A stretch of 8,836 bases of DNA from an uncultured Ruminococcus sp. (GTDB taxonomy: Bacteria > Bacillota > Clostridia > Oscillospirales > Acutalibacteraceae): NCBI GenBank assembly GCA_902767285.1, contig CACXHC010000124.1, positions 1 through 8,836 on the forward strand, in the 5' to 3' direction. Each line of letters starts with the position of its first letter. The stretch's first letter is position 1. The notes under the pieces were generated by a model, which saw nothing but the letters and a program-made list of their open reading frames with translations, was not told the origin of the DNA and ran no database searches. A program made the position numbers and the translations under genes. Shown here piece by piece: positions 1 to 7,122 of this stretch.

Positions 1-147
1 CCTGCCTTCTTTTTTTTTAAAAAAAAAGAAGCAAAAAAAACTTTAACTATATAAATTTTATGCTGTTCAACAAACTTTTTACACAATTAAAGTTTTTTTG
101 AAAGGGTTTGGGAAAACCTTTTTTTCAAAAAAGGTTTTCCCAAGAAA
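1..147 (+). repeat. Composite intergenic repeat, left copy (modules A and B)
   Basis: This non-coding repeat contains hairpin A at 6-31, a perfect palindrome of CTTC, nine T, nine A and GAAG. Hairpin B lies at 108-143, with 17-bp arms TTGGGAAAACCTTTTTT and its complement around a 2-nt centre. The copy matches the right end of the window in inverted orientation. Positions 1-71 align without gaps to the reverse complement of 8754-8824 with 3 mismatches, and 82-147 align to the reverse complement of 8609-8674 with 1 mismatch (both by hand). The right copy carries an extra hairpin C between the two blocks. Neither hairpin is followed by a U-tract on the + strand, so classical intrinsic termination is not evident. 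The match runs to base 1, so the repeat probably extends out of the window. Confidence 0.85.
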
Positions 148-222
148 GCTATCTGTATGGCACTGCCTGCTTATAGATTATATCACAAAAAAAATAATTT
201 TCAATGCGATATTAAAAAATGC

Positions 223-251
223 TTGCATTTGTACTTGAATTGTGGTAGAAT
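223..251 (+). promoter_or_regulatory. Predicted sigma-A promoter of the rimP operon
   Basis: A -35 box TTGCAT (223-228) is separated by 17 bp from a -10 box TAGAAT (246-251). TG at 243-244 gives an extended -10 element (TGGTAGAAT). An A-rich stretch lies just upstream, at about 185-220. Transcription would start near 258, giving a leader of about 73 nt before rimP. This is the only convincing promoter I see in the window, so it probably drives the whole gene set. Confidence 0.75.
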
Positions 252-274
252 GTACAAAGTAAGATTATCATTAA

Positions 275-306
275 AAAGGAGTGGGTCGCAGTAAGCCCAC
301 TCTTTT
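275..306 (+). promoter_or_regulatory. rimP leader hairpin, possible NusA-responsive attenuator
   Basis: The arms GAGTGGG (279-285) and CCCACTC (296-302) form a 7-bp GC-rich stem with a 10-nt loop. A-T and wobble pairs from 275-278 with 303-306 can extend it. The stem is followed by an interrupted U-tract (TTTTATGTTTATTTAG, 303-318). The hairpin lies between the predicted start site (about 258) and the rimP ribosome binding site (320-324). A weak or interrupted U-tract is the pattern described for NusA-dependent terminators, and from memory the B. subtilis rimP–nusA leader has been reported to be autoregulated by NusA. Attenuation here is inferred. Confidence 0.6.
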
Positions 307-330
307 ATGTTTATTTAGTGGAGGTAAGAT

Positions 331-810
331 ATGGCAAAAAGTAAGGGAGGAAATACCGTAAATGCAGTAACCGCTCTCGTAAAACCGATTGTCGAACAAT
401 GCGGTCTTAAACTGTGGGACGTTCGTCTTGAAAAAGAAGGCGGTTCGTATTATTTGAGGATCTATATAGATAAAGATGAAGGTGTGTCTATTGACGATTG
501 CGAAAAAGTAAGCCGTGCTGTTGATGCTCCTTTAGATGAACTCGACCCCATCGACAGCGAATACTGCTTGGAAGTCTGTTCTCCGGGCATTGAACGAGAA
601 CTCATAAAAGACGAGCATTTCGAACAATTTATAGGTGCTGACGTAATGATTAAAATGATTAGACCCATAGAGAATATCGGACGTGAGTTCTGCGGAAAAC
701 TTAAATCATACGATAAACCAAATGTGACTATTGAAGATCACAGCGGTGAAAATGAAGTCACTTTCAATAAAAAAGATGCTGTGTACATAAAACTCGATGA
801 TTTTGATTGA
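331..810 (+). CDS. rimP: Ribosome maturation factor RimP
   Basis: RimP binds the 30S subunit in the cytoplasm and assists its late assembly, around the S12 and central pseudoknot region. The 159-aa product has the usual family length. The N-terminal alpha/beta domain (about residues 10-88) contains the family signature LEVCSPGIEREL at about residues 80-91, close to the usual LEVSSPGIERPL. The smaller C-terminal domain is a beta barrel (about 93-159). The ATG at 331 is preceded by GGAGG (320-324) with 6 nt spacing. It is the first gene after the promoter and leader hairpin and lies 22 bp upstream of nusA, the standard order in Bacillota and many other bacteria. The identification is secure. 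Confidence 0.96.
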   Translation: MAKSKGGNTVNAVTALVKPIVEQCGLKLWDVRLEKEGGSYYLRIYIDKDEGVSIDDCEKVSRAVDAPLDELDPIDSEYCLEVCSPGIERELIKDEHFEQFIGADVMIKMIRPIENIGREFCGKLKSYDKPNVTIEDHSGENEVTFNKKDAVYIKLDDFD

Positions 811-832
811 TTAGAAAGGATTGATTAGAAAA

Positions 833-2074
833 ATGGCAAGCAAGAAAAAACAGCCCGAACAAGTTAATGGTGCCGAGGAAATGTTCAAAACTATTTTGGA
901 AATCGAAAAGGAAAAAGGAATTGATTTCGATGTGGTTCTCGAAAGCATTAAACGTTCCATAGAAAAAGCGTGCAAAAGTGATGAAGTTGATTTTGTGGTA
1001 GATAAAGAAAAAGGTGTTTTCGAAGCGTATATCAAAAAAATCGTTGTTGAAGATGTTACCGACCCTAAACGTGAAATAGATGAATTTTCGGCTAAAAAAT
1101 ATGACCCGTTTATAAGAATAGGCGAGAAAATCAGAGTTCCTCTTGATACAAAAAAACTCGGCAGAAATTCCGTTTCAAATGCCGGAAGCGTTATTCGTCA
1201 GGGTATCAGAGATAAAGAGAGAGAAATCACGCTAAAAGAGTTCGAAGAGAAAAACGACTCCATTGTTACTGTTGTAGTTGAGAGTATCGACCACGAAAAG
1301 GGAAATGCTACTGTTAAAATCGGCAGATCTACCGCAACTCTTACCAAAGCCGAGCAGGTGGGTTTGAATAATCTAAAAGAGGGCGACAGCGTTAAAGTTT
1401 ATCTTGTCATATCTAAAGAAAAAGAGGACGATGAGAACAACAACGGTAATCAAAAGAAAAAAAGCAAAGGGCCAAAAGCTATCATCAGCAGACGCAGCGA
1501 AGATTTTGTCAAAAAACTCTTGGAAATCGAAGTTCCCGAACTCCGTGACGGTACTGTTGAAATAAAATCTATGGCAAGAGAAGCCGGTTCTCGTACAAAA
1601 ATGGCTGTTTACAGCAAAGACCCCAATGTTGATTCTGCCGGTGCTTGTATCGGCGTAAAGGGCTCCAGAATACATGAAGTGGTTCAGGAACTCGGCGGAG
1701 AGAAAATCGATATAATCGAGTATAAAGAAGATAAGTCAGAGTTTATTGCTGCGGCACTCTCCCCGGCTCCCGTTGTCAGCGTAGAACTCATTGATGCCGA
1801 AAACAATGCTTGGAAAGTTGTTGTTCCTGATGACCAGCTTTCACTTGCTATCGGTAACAAGGGTCAAAATGCCCGACTTGCCGCAAAGCTCACAGGATGT
1901 AAAATCGATATTTGTCCCCAAAGCGGTATTTATGATAACGGCAAGAAAAAAAATAATAAAGATGATGAAGAAAAATTGGTGGAAGATTCCTCTGAATCCG
2001 AGTCTCAGGAAGAGATGATTGTTATTGACGAGGACGAACCCAAAACAGAAGAAGTTTTTGACGACGAGCTTTAA
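833..2074 (+). CDS. nusA: Transcription termination/antitermination factor NusA
   Basis: NusA binds RNA polymerase and nascent RNA and modulates pausing and intrinsic termination. The order is an RNAP-binding N-terminal domain (about residues 10-135), S1 domain (about 141-220), KH1 with GVKG at 274-277, KH2 with GNKG at 341-344, and an acidic tail rich in D, E and S (about 370-413). There are no C-terminal AR repeats, as is normal in Bacillota. I chose the ATG at 833 (413 aa). The in-frame TTG at 821 directly abuts the Shine-Dalgarno AAAGGA (815-820) and cannot be used with it, whereas the ATG lies 12 nt downstream. One oddity is a charged, Asn/Lys-rich stretch at about 195-213 between the S1 domain and the usual GP-x-I-x-SR segment; this linker is normally only a few residues. 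Confidence 0.97.
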   Translation: MASKKKQPEQVNGAEEMFKTILEIEKEKGIDFDVVLESIKRSIEKACKSDEVDFVVDKEKGVFEAYIKKIVVEDVTDPKREIDEFSAKKYDPFIRIGEKIRVPLDTKKLGRNSVSNAGSVIRQGIRDKEREITLKEFEEKNDSIVTVVVESIDHEKGNATVKIGRSTATLTKAEQVGLNNLKEGDSVKVYLVISKEKEDDENNNGNQKKKSKGPKAIISRRSEDFVKKLLEIEVPELRDGTVEIKSMAREAGSRTKMAVYSKDPNVDSAGACIGVKGSRIHEVVQELGGEKIDIIEYKEDKSEFIAAALSPAPVVSVELIDAENNAWKVVVPDDQLSLAIGNKGQNARLAAKLTGCKIDICPQSGIYDNGKKKNNKDDEEKLVEDSSESESQEEMIVIDEDEPKTEEVFDDEL

Positions 2075-2088
2075 TTGCGAAAGGCGGT

Positions 2089-2400
2089 ATGAATTTGGTA
2101 AAACAAAGAAAAATACCTTTGAGAAAGTGCAGCGGCTGCGGTGCTATGAAACCTAAAAAAGAATTGGTTAGAGTGGTTAAGTCGCCCCTTATTTTTAACG
2201 AGAACGGCGATATAGTTTCGAAAAGCGAAATATCGTTAGACCTCACGGGCAAAAAAGCCGGAAGAGGTGCGTATCTGTGCAGAAGTGCAGATTGCCTTAA
2301 ACTTGCCAGAAAAAGCAGAAGAATAGAAAAATCATTTGAATGCAGTATCCCCGACAGCATCTACGAAGAAATGGAAAAGGAGTTGTTGTCTGATGGATAA
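2089..2400 (+). CDS. ylxR: YlxR/RnpM family RNA-binding protein (DUF448)
   Basis: This small basic protein (103 aa) belongs to the YlxR family, which sits between nusA and infB in most Gram-positive bacteria. The B. subtilis member has recently been described as RnpM, an RNase P modulator; I cite this from memory. The family marks are the N-terminal IPLRKCSGCG (about residues 9-18), followed by KKELVRVVK, and GRGAYLC (about 58-64), the conserved core thought to contact RNA. The ATG at 2089 lies 14 bp after the nusA stop and is preceded by an interrupted Shine-Dalgarno, AAAGGCGG (2080-2087), at short spacing. It overlaps ylxQ by 8 bp, so the two are probably translationally coupled. The family call is secure; its action in this organism is inferred. 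Confidence 0.93.
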   Translation: MNLVKQRKIPLRKCSGCGAMKPKKELVRVVKSPLIFNENGDIVSKSEISLDLTGKKAGRGAYLCRSADCLKLARKSRRIEKSFECSIPDSIYEEMEKELLSDG

Positions 2401-2710
2401 AAATTTTCTTGGCTTTTTGGGACTTCTCAGAAAAGCGGGAAAAATCACCATAGGCTGTGAGCCTGTATGTGAAAAAGTAATGCTCGGCAAAACATCACTT
2501 GTACTTATGGCTGAGGATATTTCTTTAAACACTAAAAAAAGTGTTTTAAAAACAACAAAGGCATATTCACCGCATACTTATATAATAAAAATTACTAAAG
2601 ATGAGTTAAGTGCTGCCTTGGGCAGGCAGGCGGCTGTCATTTCGATAGATGACGACAAGGCAGCTTTGAGTGTTGAACAAAAGCTGGGCGATGATAAGGA
2701 GGAATGTTAA
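2393..2710 (+). CDS. ylxQ: YlxQ, L7Ae/L30e-family RNA-binding protein
   Basis: This 105-aa protein has the L7Ae/L30e fold, whose members bind kink-turn RNA. The N-terminal [14 protein letters not shown] (about residues 5-18) is the YlxQ signature, followed by a VLMAEDIS segment (about 37-44) that matches the conserved beta-strand and loop of ribosomal L7Ae-like proteins. The cellular role of YlxQ is not well defined; a ribosome or structured-RNA partner is plausible. An upstream in-frame ATG at 2336 would give 124 aa, but its extra residues do not match the family. The ATG at 2393 has AAAGGAG (2376-2382) 10 nt upstream and overlaps the ylxR stop by 8 bp. Only 1 bp separates it from infB. Confidence 0.92.
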   Translation: MDKNFLGFLGLLRKAGKITIGCEPVCEKVMLGKTSLVLMAEDISLNTKKSVLKTTKAYSPHTYIIKITKDELSAALGRQAAVISIDDDKAALSVEQKLGDDKEEC

Positions 2711-2711
2711 T

Positions 2712-5396
2712 ATGGAAATAAAAATTAAGATAACCGAGCTTGCAAAAGATATAAATATGGCTCCAAAAGATATAGCCAATCTTCTTTTTGAAAAATCCGG
2801 CTCCGGTGCAAAAAAGAAAAATGCACATTCTTCTCTTAACGAGAATGAACTCGATATTATTCTTAACGCACTTTTACCCCAAGCCGATATACCTAATATT
2901 GATAGTTATATAGCATCTATAAAGGCTAAAAAAACTACTTCCGAACCCGTTGAGAGTGAGCCGAAAGATTCAAAAGATTCTAAAGATTCAAAAGAAATTA
3001 AAAAAGAAAAGGCTCAAAAGCCGAGCAAGTTTGAGAAATTCGAAAAAGCGGCAAAATCAGGCAAACCGGGCAAGGGCGATAAAGTAGAGAAAACCGAGAA
3101 ATCCGAAAAAGTCGAGAAACCCGAAAAAATCGAGAAACCCGAAAAAATCGAAAAAATCGAAAAGCCTGAGAGAGTTGAAAAAGTCGAGAAACAAGCAAAG
3201 GCTGAGAAAATCGAAAAAGTCGAGAAACAGGCAAAGGCAGAAAAAATCGAAAGACCTGTCAACAAAGATAAAAAAGACAAGAAAGACAAGAAAGACAAAA
3301 AAGACAAGAAGGAAAGAAAAGAAAAAAGAGAAAAGATGGAGCGTTTGGAGCTTCACCCTCAAAGCGAAGAGAAGAGCGGTGAAACCGAGCAAAACGAGTC
3401 TTTCTCTGAAAGACGTGCATCAGCGAGAGTAATCAACACAAGAGCGGCAATCGTTGACGTAGAGAAGTACAACGAAAAATATGATGATCTCGCAAGTCAA
3501 AAAATGCGTAAAAGTGATTCTACCGTAAGCAAGCAAAAAATCAATCAGAAATCACAGCGTAAAGGCAAGCCGAAAAACTCTCGCAAAGACAACATGGAAA
3601 AAGAGAGAATGGACAAAATAAATCCCGAGAAGAAGAAAAAGCAACTTGTTGTAACCATTCCCGATGAAATTGTTGTATCAGAGCTTGCAAGCAGACTCAA
3701 GGTAAACGCTGCCGAGGTAGTAAAAACGCTGTTTAGTATGGGATATATGGCTCAGATGAATGACGTTATCGATTTTGATACAGCATCTCTTGCGGCTATG
3801 GAGCTTGACGCAAAAGTCGAGAAAGAAGTTGTTGTCACGATTGAAGAAAGAATCATTGACGACAGCGAGGACGCTGACGAGAATCTTGTTGAAAGGGCCC
3901 CCGTAGTAGTTGTAATGGGTCATGTAGACCACGGTAAAACATCTTTGCTTGATGCTATCAGAGAAGAAAACGTAACAGCCACCGAAGCAGGCGGAATCAC
4001 TCAGCACATAGGTGCTTACAGAGCAAGAATAAACGGCAAGGAAATCACATTTTTGGATACTCCCGGACACGAAGCTTTCACAACGATGAGAGCAAGAGGA
4101 GCTATGGTTACGGATATTGCGGTTCTTGTAGTTGCCGCCGATGATGGCATAATGCCTCAGACTATTGAAGCAATCAACCACGCAAAGGCTGCAAACGTAT
4201 CAATAATAGTTGCCATAAACAAAATAGACAAAGACGGTGCAAATATCGACCGTGTAAAACAACAGCTCACCGAATACGGAATTGTTCCCGAAGAATGGGG
4301 CGGAGATGTTCCGTGCATACCTGTATCGGCTAAAAAGAAAATCGGCATAGATGACCTTTTGGAAATGATTCTTCTTGTTGCCGAGGTGAAAGAACTCAAA
4401 GCAAATCCCGACAGAGCCGCAAAAGGAACAGTCATAGAGGCAAGACTCGACAAAGGCAGAGGCCCTGTTGCAACAATGCTTGTTCAGAACGGAACATTGA
4501 AAGTCGGCGATATAGTTATTGCCGGAATGTGCGTGGGCAGAGTAAGAGCGATGACCGACTACAAAGGCAAGCGAGTAAAATCTGCCGGGCCATCTTATCC
4601 GGTAGAAATCACAGGTCTTGACGATGTTCCCACAGGCGGAGACACATTCAACGCCGTTACAGATGAGCGTCTTGCAAAAGAGCTTGTTGAGCAGAGAAAA
4701 ACAAAAGCAAAAGAAGAAATGTTCAATGCTATGCGTCCGAAAGCCGTTACTCTTGATAATTTGTTTGACCAAATGCAGCAAGGCGACGTAAAGGAACTTC
4801 AAATCATAGTAAAAGCAGATGTAAAAGGTTCGGTAGAAGCAGTAACCCAGTCACTTCTCAGACTTTCGAATGACGAAGTCAGAGTTAACGTAATTCATGG
4901 AGCAGTCGGTGGAATAAACGAATCTGACGTAATGCTCGCATCGGCATCGGGAGCGATAATTGTCGGATTTAACGTAAGACCCGACTCAGTAGCCGAAGAA
5001 AACGCCGCTCGTGACGGCGTAGATTTGAGATGTTATCGTGTTATATACGAGTGCATTGAAGAAATCGAAAGTGCCATGAAAGGAATGCTCGCCCCCAAAA
5101 CGAGAGAAGTCGTTTATGGAAAAGCCGAGTGCCGAAATGTTTTCAAAGTACCGAATGTTGGTTCAATTGCCGGTTCGTATGTACTCAGCGGAAAAATTCT
5201 CAGAAATTCGCAAGTTAGAATTGTTCGTGACGGCATAGTTATTTTTGAAGATACAATAGCATCGCTCCAGCGTTTCAAAGACGCAGTTAAAGAGGTAAGT
5301 GCCGGTTATGAGTGCGGAATCGGTCTTGAAAGATTCGCAGATATTAAGGTCGGCGATATTTTGGAGTCCTTCGGTATCGAAGAATACACCGAATAA
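2712..5396 (+). CDS. infB: Translation initiation factor IF-2
   Basis: IF-2 is the GTPase that brings fMet-tRNA to the 30S subunit and promotes subunit joining. The 894-aa product has a first IF2N domain (about residues 1-55), a long Lys/Glu linker (about 60-305), a second IF2N domain (about 311-375) and then the G domain. The G motifs are GHVDHGKT (403-410), [16 protein letters not shown] (449-454), NKID (503-506) and SAK (539-541). Domain II, domain III and the C-terminal fMet-tRNA-binding barrel follow, ending in [13 protein letters not shown] chose the ATG at 2712: it has AAGGAGG (2696-2702) at 9 nt spacing and begins directly with the IF2N sequence. The in-frame ATG at 2670 lies inside ylxQ and adds unrelated residues. 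All catalytic motifs are intact. Confidence 0.98.
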   Translation: MEIKIKITELAKDINMAPKDIANLLFEKSGSGAKKKNAHSSLNENELDIILNALLPQADIPNIDSYIASIKAKKTTSEPVESEPKDSKDSKDSKEIKKEKAQKPSKFEKFEKAAKSGKPGKGDKVEKTEKSEKVEKPEKIEKPEKIEKIEKPERVEKVEKQAKAEKIEKVEKQAKAEKIERPVNKDKKDKKDKKDKKDKKERKEKREKMERLELHPQSEEKSGETEQNESFSERRASARVINTRAAIVDVEKYNEKYDDLASQKMRKSDSTVSKQKINQKSQRKGKPKNSRKDNMEKERMDKINPEKKKKQLVVTIPDEIVVSELASRLKVNAAEVVKTLFSMGYMAQMNDVIDFDTASLAAMELDAKVEKEVVVTIEERIIDDSEDADENLVERAPVVVVMGHVDHGKTSLLDAIREENVTATEAGGITQHIGAYRARINGKEITFLDTPGHEAFTTMRARGAMVTDIAVLVVAADDGIMPQTIEAINHAKAANVSIIVAINKIDKDGANIDRVKQQLTEYGIVPEEWGGDVPCIPVSAKKKIGIDDLLEMILLVAEVKELKANPDRAAKGTVIEARLDKGRGPVATMLVQNGTLKVGDIVIAGMCVGRVRAMTDYKGKRVKSAGPSYPVEITGLDDVPTGGDTFNAVTDERLAKELVEQRKTKAKEEMFNAMRPKAVTLDNLFDQMQQGDVKELQIIVKADVKGSVEAVTQSLLRLSNDEVRVNVIHGAVGGINESDVMLASASGAIIVGFNVRPDSVAEENAARDGVDLRCYRVIYECIEEIESAMKGMLAPKTREVVYGKAECRNVFKVPNVGSIAGSYVLSGKILRNSQVRIVRDGIVIFEDTIASLQRFKDAVKEVSAGYECGIGLERFADIKVGDILESFGIEEYTE
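3081..3335 (+). repeat. In-frame Lys/Glu repeat tract in the IF-2 linker
   Basis: Within infB, residues about 124-208 are made of short imperfect repeats, first of the type xEKxEK (KVEK, KPEK, KIEK, KQAKAEK) and then KDK units (about 186-199). A smaller run of three KDS units lies upstream at residues 85-93. The coding strand is strongly purine-rich (GA). The protein segment is probably disordered and joins the two IF2N domains. IF-2 linkers vary widely in length and sequence between species, and simple repeats like these can expand or contract by slippage. Confidence 0.85.
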
Positions 5397-5411
5397 CAGT
5401 GGTTTTTTCTT

Positions 5412-5435
5412 CTTCTTTTTTTGAAAAAAAAGAAG
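5412..5435 (+). repeat. Hairpin module A downstream of infB
   Basis: CTTC and seven T, a G, then eight A and GAAG form an A-U hairpin 15 nt after the infB stop. It is followed by CAAAAAAACTTTAATT (5436-5451), nearly the same flank that follows hairpin A at 6-31, so it is another copy of the same module in the same orientation. No U-tract follows the stem. It could terminate or process the infB message, but the sequence does not show a standard terminator. Confidence 0.7.
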
Positions 5436-5516
5436 CAAAAAAACTTTAATTCGCACTATGGCTTAAACTGTAAGTAAGTGAACACCTGCGTATTAAATAT
5501 TTACTATATATCAGAG

Positions 5517-5556
5517 CAACAAATCTGACTGCGTACTTGTGCAGTCAGATTTGTTG
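5517..5556. repeat. Hairpin module C, copy 1
   Basis: Perfect 16-bp arms CAACAAATCTGACTGC (5517-5532) and the complementary 5541-5556 enclose an 8-nt loop GTACTTGT. The same loop and nearly the same stem occur at 8696-8737. The two stems differ at two base pairs, and both changes keep pairing. It lies 81 nt after hairpin A and is followed by a possible remnant of the left arm of module B (about 5564-5581, GAAAGTTTGGG compared with GAAAGGGTTTGGG). This reproduces the A–C–B order of the right-end copy. Its function is unknown. Confidence 0.85.
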
Positions 5557-5620
5557 GAGATTTGAGAAAGTTTGGGATAACAACAAAAGCCAATCCTTAA
5601 CAACACCCAAAAAACTAAAC

Positions 5621-5771
5621 AAAAAGAAAATAATTACCGCACATGAACAAAAGTTTTTTTTGCTTCTTTTTTTTTCAAAAAAAGAAGAAATAATTTATCG
5701 GTAAAGAGAAAAATCACCGAACATGAACAAAAGTTTTTTTTGCTTCTTTTTTTTTTCAAAAAAAAGAAGAA
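5621..5771. repeat. Two tandem 80-bp units, each with hairpin A in reverse orientation
   Basis: The units repeat with an 80-bp period: about 5621-5690 and 5701-5771. The best-conserved part begins ACCG(C/A)ACATGAACAAAAG, then eight T, then hairpin A. The first hairpin is at 5663-5687 (nine T, C, seven A) and the second at 5743-5769 (ten T, C, eight A). The flank before each hairpin is the reverse complement of the flank following hairpin A at 6-31, so these copies are inverted. Homopolymer lengths differ between copies. The second hairpin ends 4 nt before the rbfA Shine-Dalgarno. I find no gene or convincing promoter anywhere in the 5397-5792 gap. Confidence 0.85.
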
Positions 5772-5792
5772 AGAAAGGAACGGTATAAAATA

Positions 5793-6176
5793 ATGTCAAA
5801 CCACAAATTAGGACGCAATACAGAAGATTTAAAGAGAGAAATAATGGCGATAATGCGTGAAATGAAAGACCCTCGCATATCGGGAAAAATGTTGAGCGTT
5901 GTCAGAGTTGACGTTTCACGAGATATGAGCTACTGCAAAGTGTATGTTAGTGCTATGGAAGGAATGGAATCTGCGTTGGAATCGGTGAAAGCTCTAAATG
6001 CAGCTGCCGGCTACGTCAGAAAAGAAGCTGCATCTCGTCTTACTTTACGTCATATACCCTCGATAAAATTTGAGGCTACCGATTCTATCGAGTACAGCTC
6101 CAATATCGCTCACATACTAAATCAACTTAACATTAAAAATGAGGATAGTGATGCAGATGATAACGAAAAATCTTGA
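5793..6176 (+). CDS. rbfA: Ribosome-binding factor A (RbfA)
   Basis: RbfA is a KH-fold protein that binds immature 30S subunits and helps 16S rRNA 5'-end maturation. In E. coli it is needed for growth in the cold. The 127-aa product matches the family length. It shows RNTEDLKREIMAIMREMKDPRI near the N-terminus (broken here by family variation only), VVRVDVSRDMSYCKVYVS (about residues 36-53), VRKEAASRLTLRHIPSIKF (about 75-93) and DSIEYS (about 97-102). The C-terminal tail is acidic. The ATG at 5793 has AAAGGAA (5774-5780) at 12 nt spacing. It normally lies directly after infB; here a 396-bp repeat-filled gap separates them. Its 3' end overlaps nrnA. Confidence 0.95.
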   Translation: MSNHKLGRNTEDLKREIMAIMREMKDPRISGKMLSVVRVDVSRDMSYCKVYVSAMEGMESALESVKALNAAAGYVRKEAASRLTLRHIPSIKFEATDSIEYSSNIAHILNQLNIKNEDSDADDNEKS

Positions 6177-7122
6177 TGATGTTGCTCGTGAACTGAAAAA
6201 AATTGATTATTCCGTAATCCTTACTCATCAATACCCTGATGGTGATACCGTTGGTTCGGCTTTCGCTTTGTGCTATGCACTTCGAAAAATCGGCAAGCAC
6301 GCTAACGTAATTATTAACGGAAATCTTGATAAAAAATTTTCTTACTTGATGGATTCTTATCAAAATCAGGATTTTGTATATCGATCAGTTATCAGCGTTG
6401 ATATAGCCGCTACCCAGCTTTTGGGCGATTTGAAAGACGAGTTCGTAAACAAAATAGATATTTGTATAGATCATCACGCTGTAAACGATATAGCCGCAAA
6501 ACTTCGTTACGTTAATCCGACTGCGGCGGCAAATGCCGAAAATATTTTTGAGCTTATCAAAATTCTTGATGTCGATATTGATAAACCTATCGCAAATGCA
6601 CTCTACACGGGCATTTGTACCGATACCGGCTGTTTCAAATTCTCCAACGTAACTTCGCAGACCCTTCGATATGCTGCCGAGCTTGTCGATTTAGGCTGCG
6701 ACAGCTACGAAATCAACCGCATTATGTTCGATACCAAATCTATGGCGAGAATCCGACTCGAAAAAGCTGTTCTCGAATCCTTGACCCTCCATGCAGATGG
6801 AAAAATTGCCGTAATCAATACTACACTAAAAATGGAAACCGAAACCGGTGTCGGTGATACCGATATGGATGGGATAGCATCTATCCCGCGTCAAATCGAA
6901 GGTGTGGTTATAGGTGTAACCATAAAAGAAAAAGCTGACTGCGATTTTAAAGTGAGTATTCGCTCTCTCGGAAATTACGATGCTTCCAAAATTGCTGTTG
7001 CTTTCGGTGGTGGCGGACACCATGCGGCGGCGGGCTGTTCCGTAAAAGGTAATTTTGATGATGTCAAAAAACAAATAATTTCGGTCGCTGAATCCGAAAT
7101 CAAAAGAGCTGAAAATTTATGA
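6151..7122 (+). CDS. nrnA: DHH/DHHA1 phosphoesterase, NrnA-type nanoRNase/pAp phosphatase
   Basis: NrnA proteins degrade short oligoribonucleotides and dephosphorylate 3'-phosphoadenosine 5'-phosphate in the cytoplasm. The product (323 aa) has the metal-binding motif HQYPDGDTVGS (about residues 26-36), a likely ligand D84 in SVDIA, the DHH motif at 107-109, TDTGCFKF in the middle, and the DHHA1 motif GGGGHHAAAG at 286-295. This is the usual place for nrnA in Clostridia, between rbfA and truB. Candidate starts are ATG 6139, 6151 and 6157. I chose 6151 because GAGG (6141-6144) lies 6 nt upstream, giving a 26-bp overlap with rbfA. Closely related DHH enzymes act on cyclic dinucleotide products (GdpP, pApA hydrolases), so substrate range is inferred. 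Confidence 0.9.
   Translation: MQMITKNLDDVARELKKIDYSVILTHQYPDGDTVGSAFALCYALRKIGKHANVIINGNLDKKFSYLMDSYQNQDFVYRSVISVDIAATQLLGDLKDEFVNKIDICIDHHAVNDIAAKLRYVNPTAAANAENIFELIKILDVDIDKPIANALYTGICTDTGCFKFSNVTSQTLRYAAELVDLGCDSYEINRIMFDTKSMARIRLEKAVLESLTLHADGKIAVINTTLKMETETGVGDTDMDGIASIPRQIEGVVIGVTIKEKADCDFKVSIRSLGNYDASKIAVAFGGGGHHAAAGCSVKGNFDDVKKQIISVAESEIKRAENL

Noticed and set aside
821..832. TTG start for nusA at 821
   Set aside because: It directly abuts the Shine-Dalgarno, leaving no spacing. The ATG at 833 is better placed.
2670..2711. Upstream ATG for infB at 2670
   Set aside because: It lies inside ylxQ, adds residues unlike IF2N, and ignores the strong AAGGAGG before 2712.
2998..3392. - strand frames rich in Phe, Ser and Leu opposite the IF-2 linker, resembling membrane proteins
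   Set aside because: They are the complement of Lys/Glu repeat codons, which automatically gives Phe/Ser/Leu runs.
3336..3620. Internal infB start codons giving a shorter IF-2 form, as in E. coli
   Set aside because: The internal ATGs (for example at 3336) lack a good ribosome binding site at proper spacing.
3678..4802. Long - strand open frames opposite infB (167 and 200 codons)
   Set aside because: They lie opposite the fully conserved IF-2 G domain and domain II. Their translations are Cys/Phe/Tyr-rich and look like frame shadows.
5621..5771. CRISPR array
   Set aside because: There are only two units, with an 80-bp period and no unique spacers of regular length. The units are homopolymer hairpins.
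5441..5792. Separate promoter for rbfA in the gap
   Set aside because: Several AT-rich boxes occur, but no -35/-10 pair with 16-18 bp spacing is convincing.
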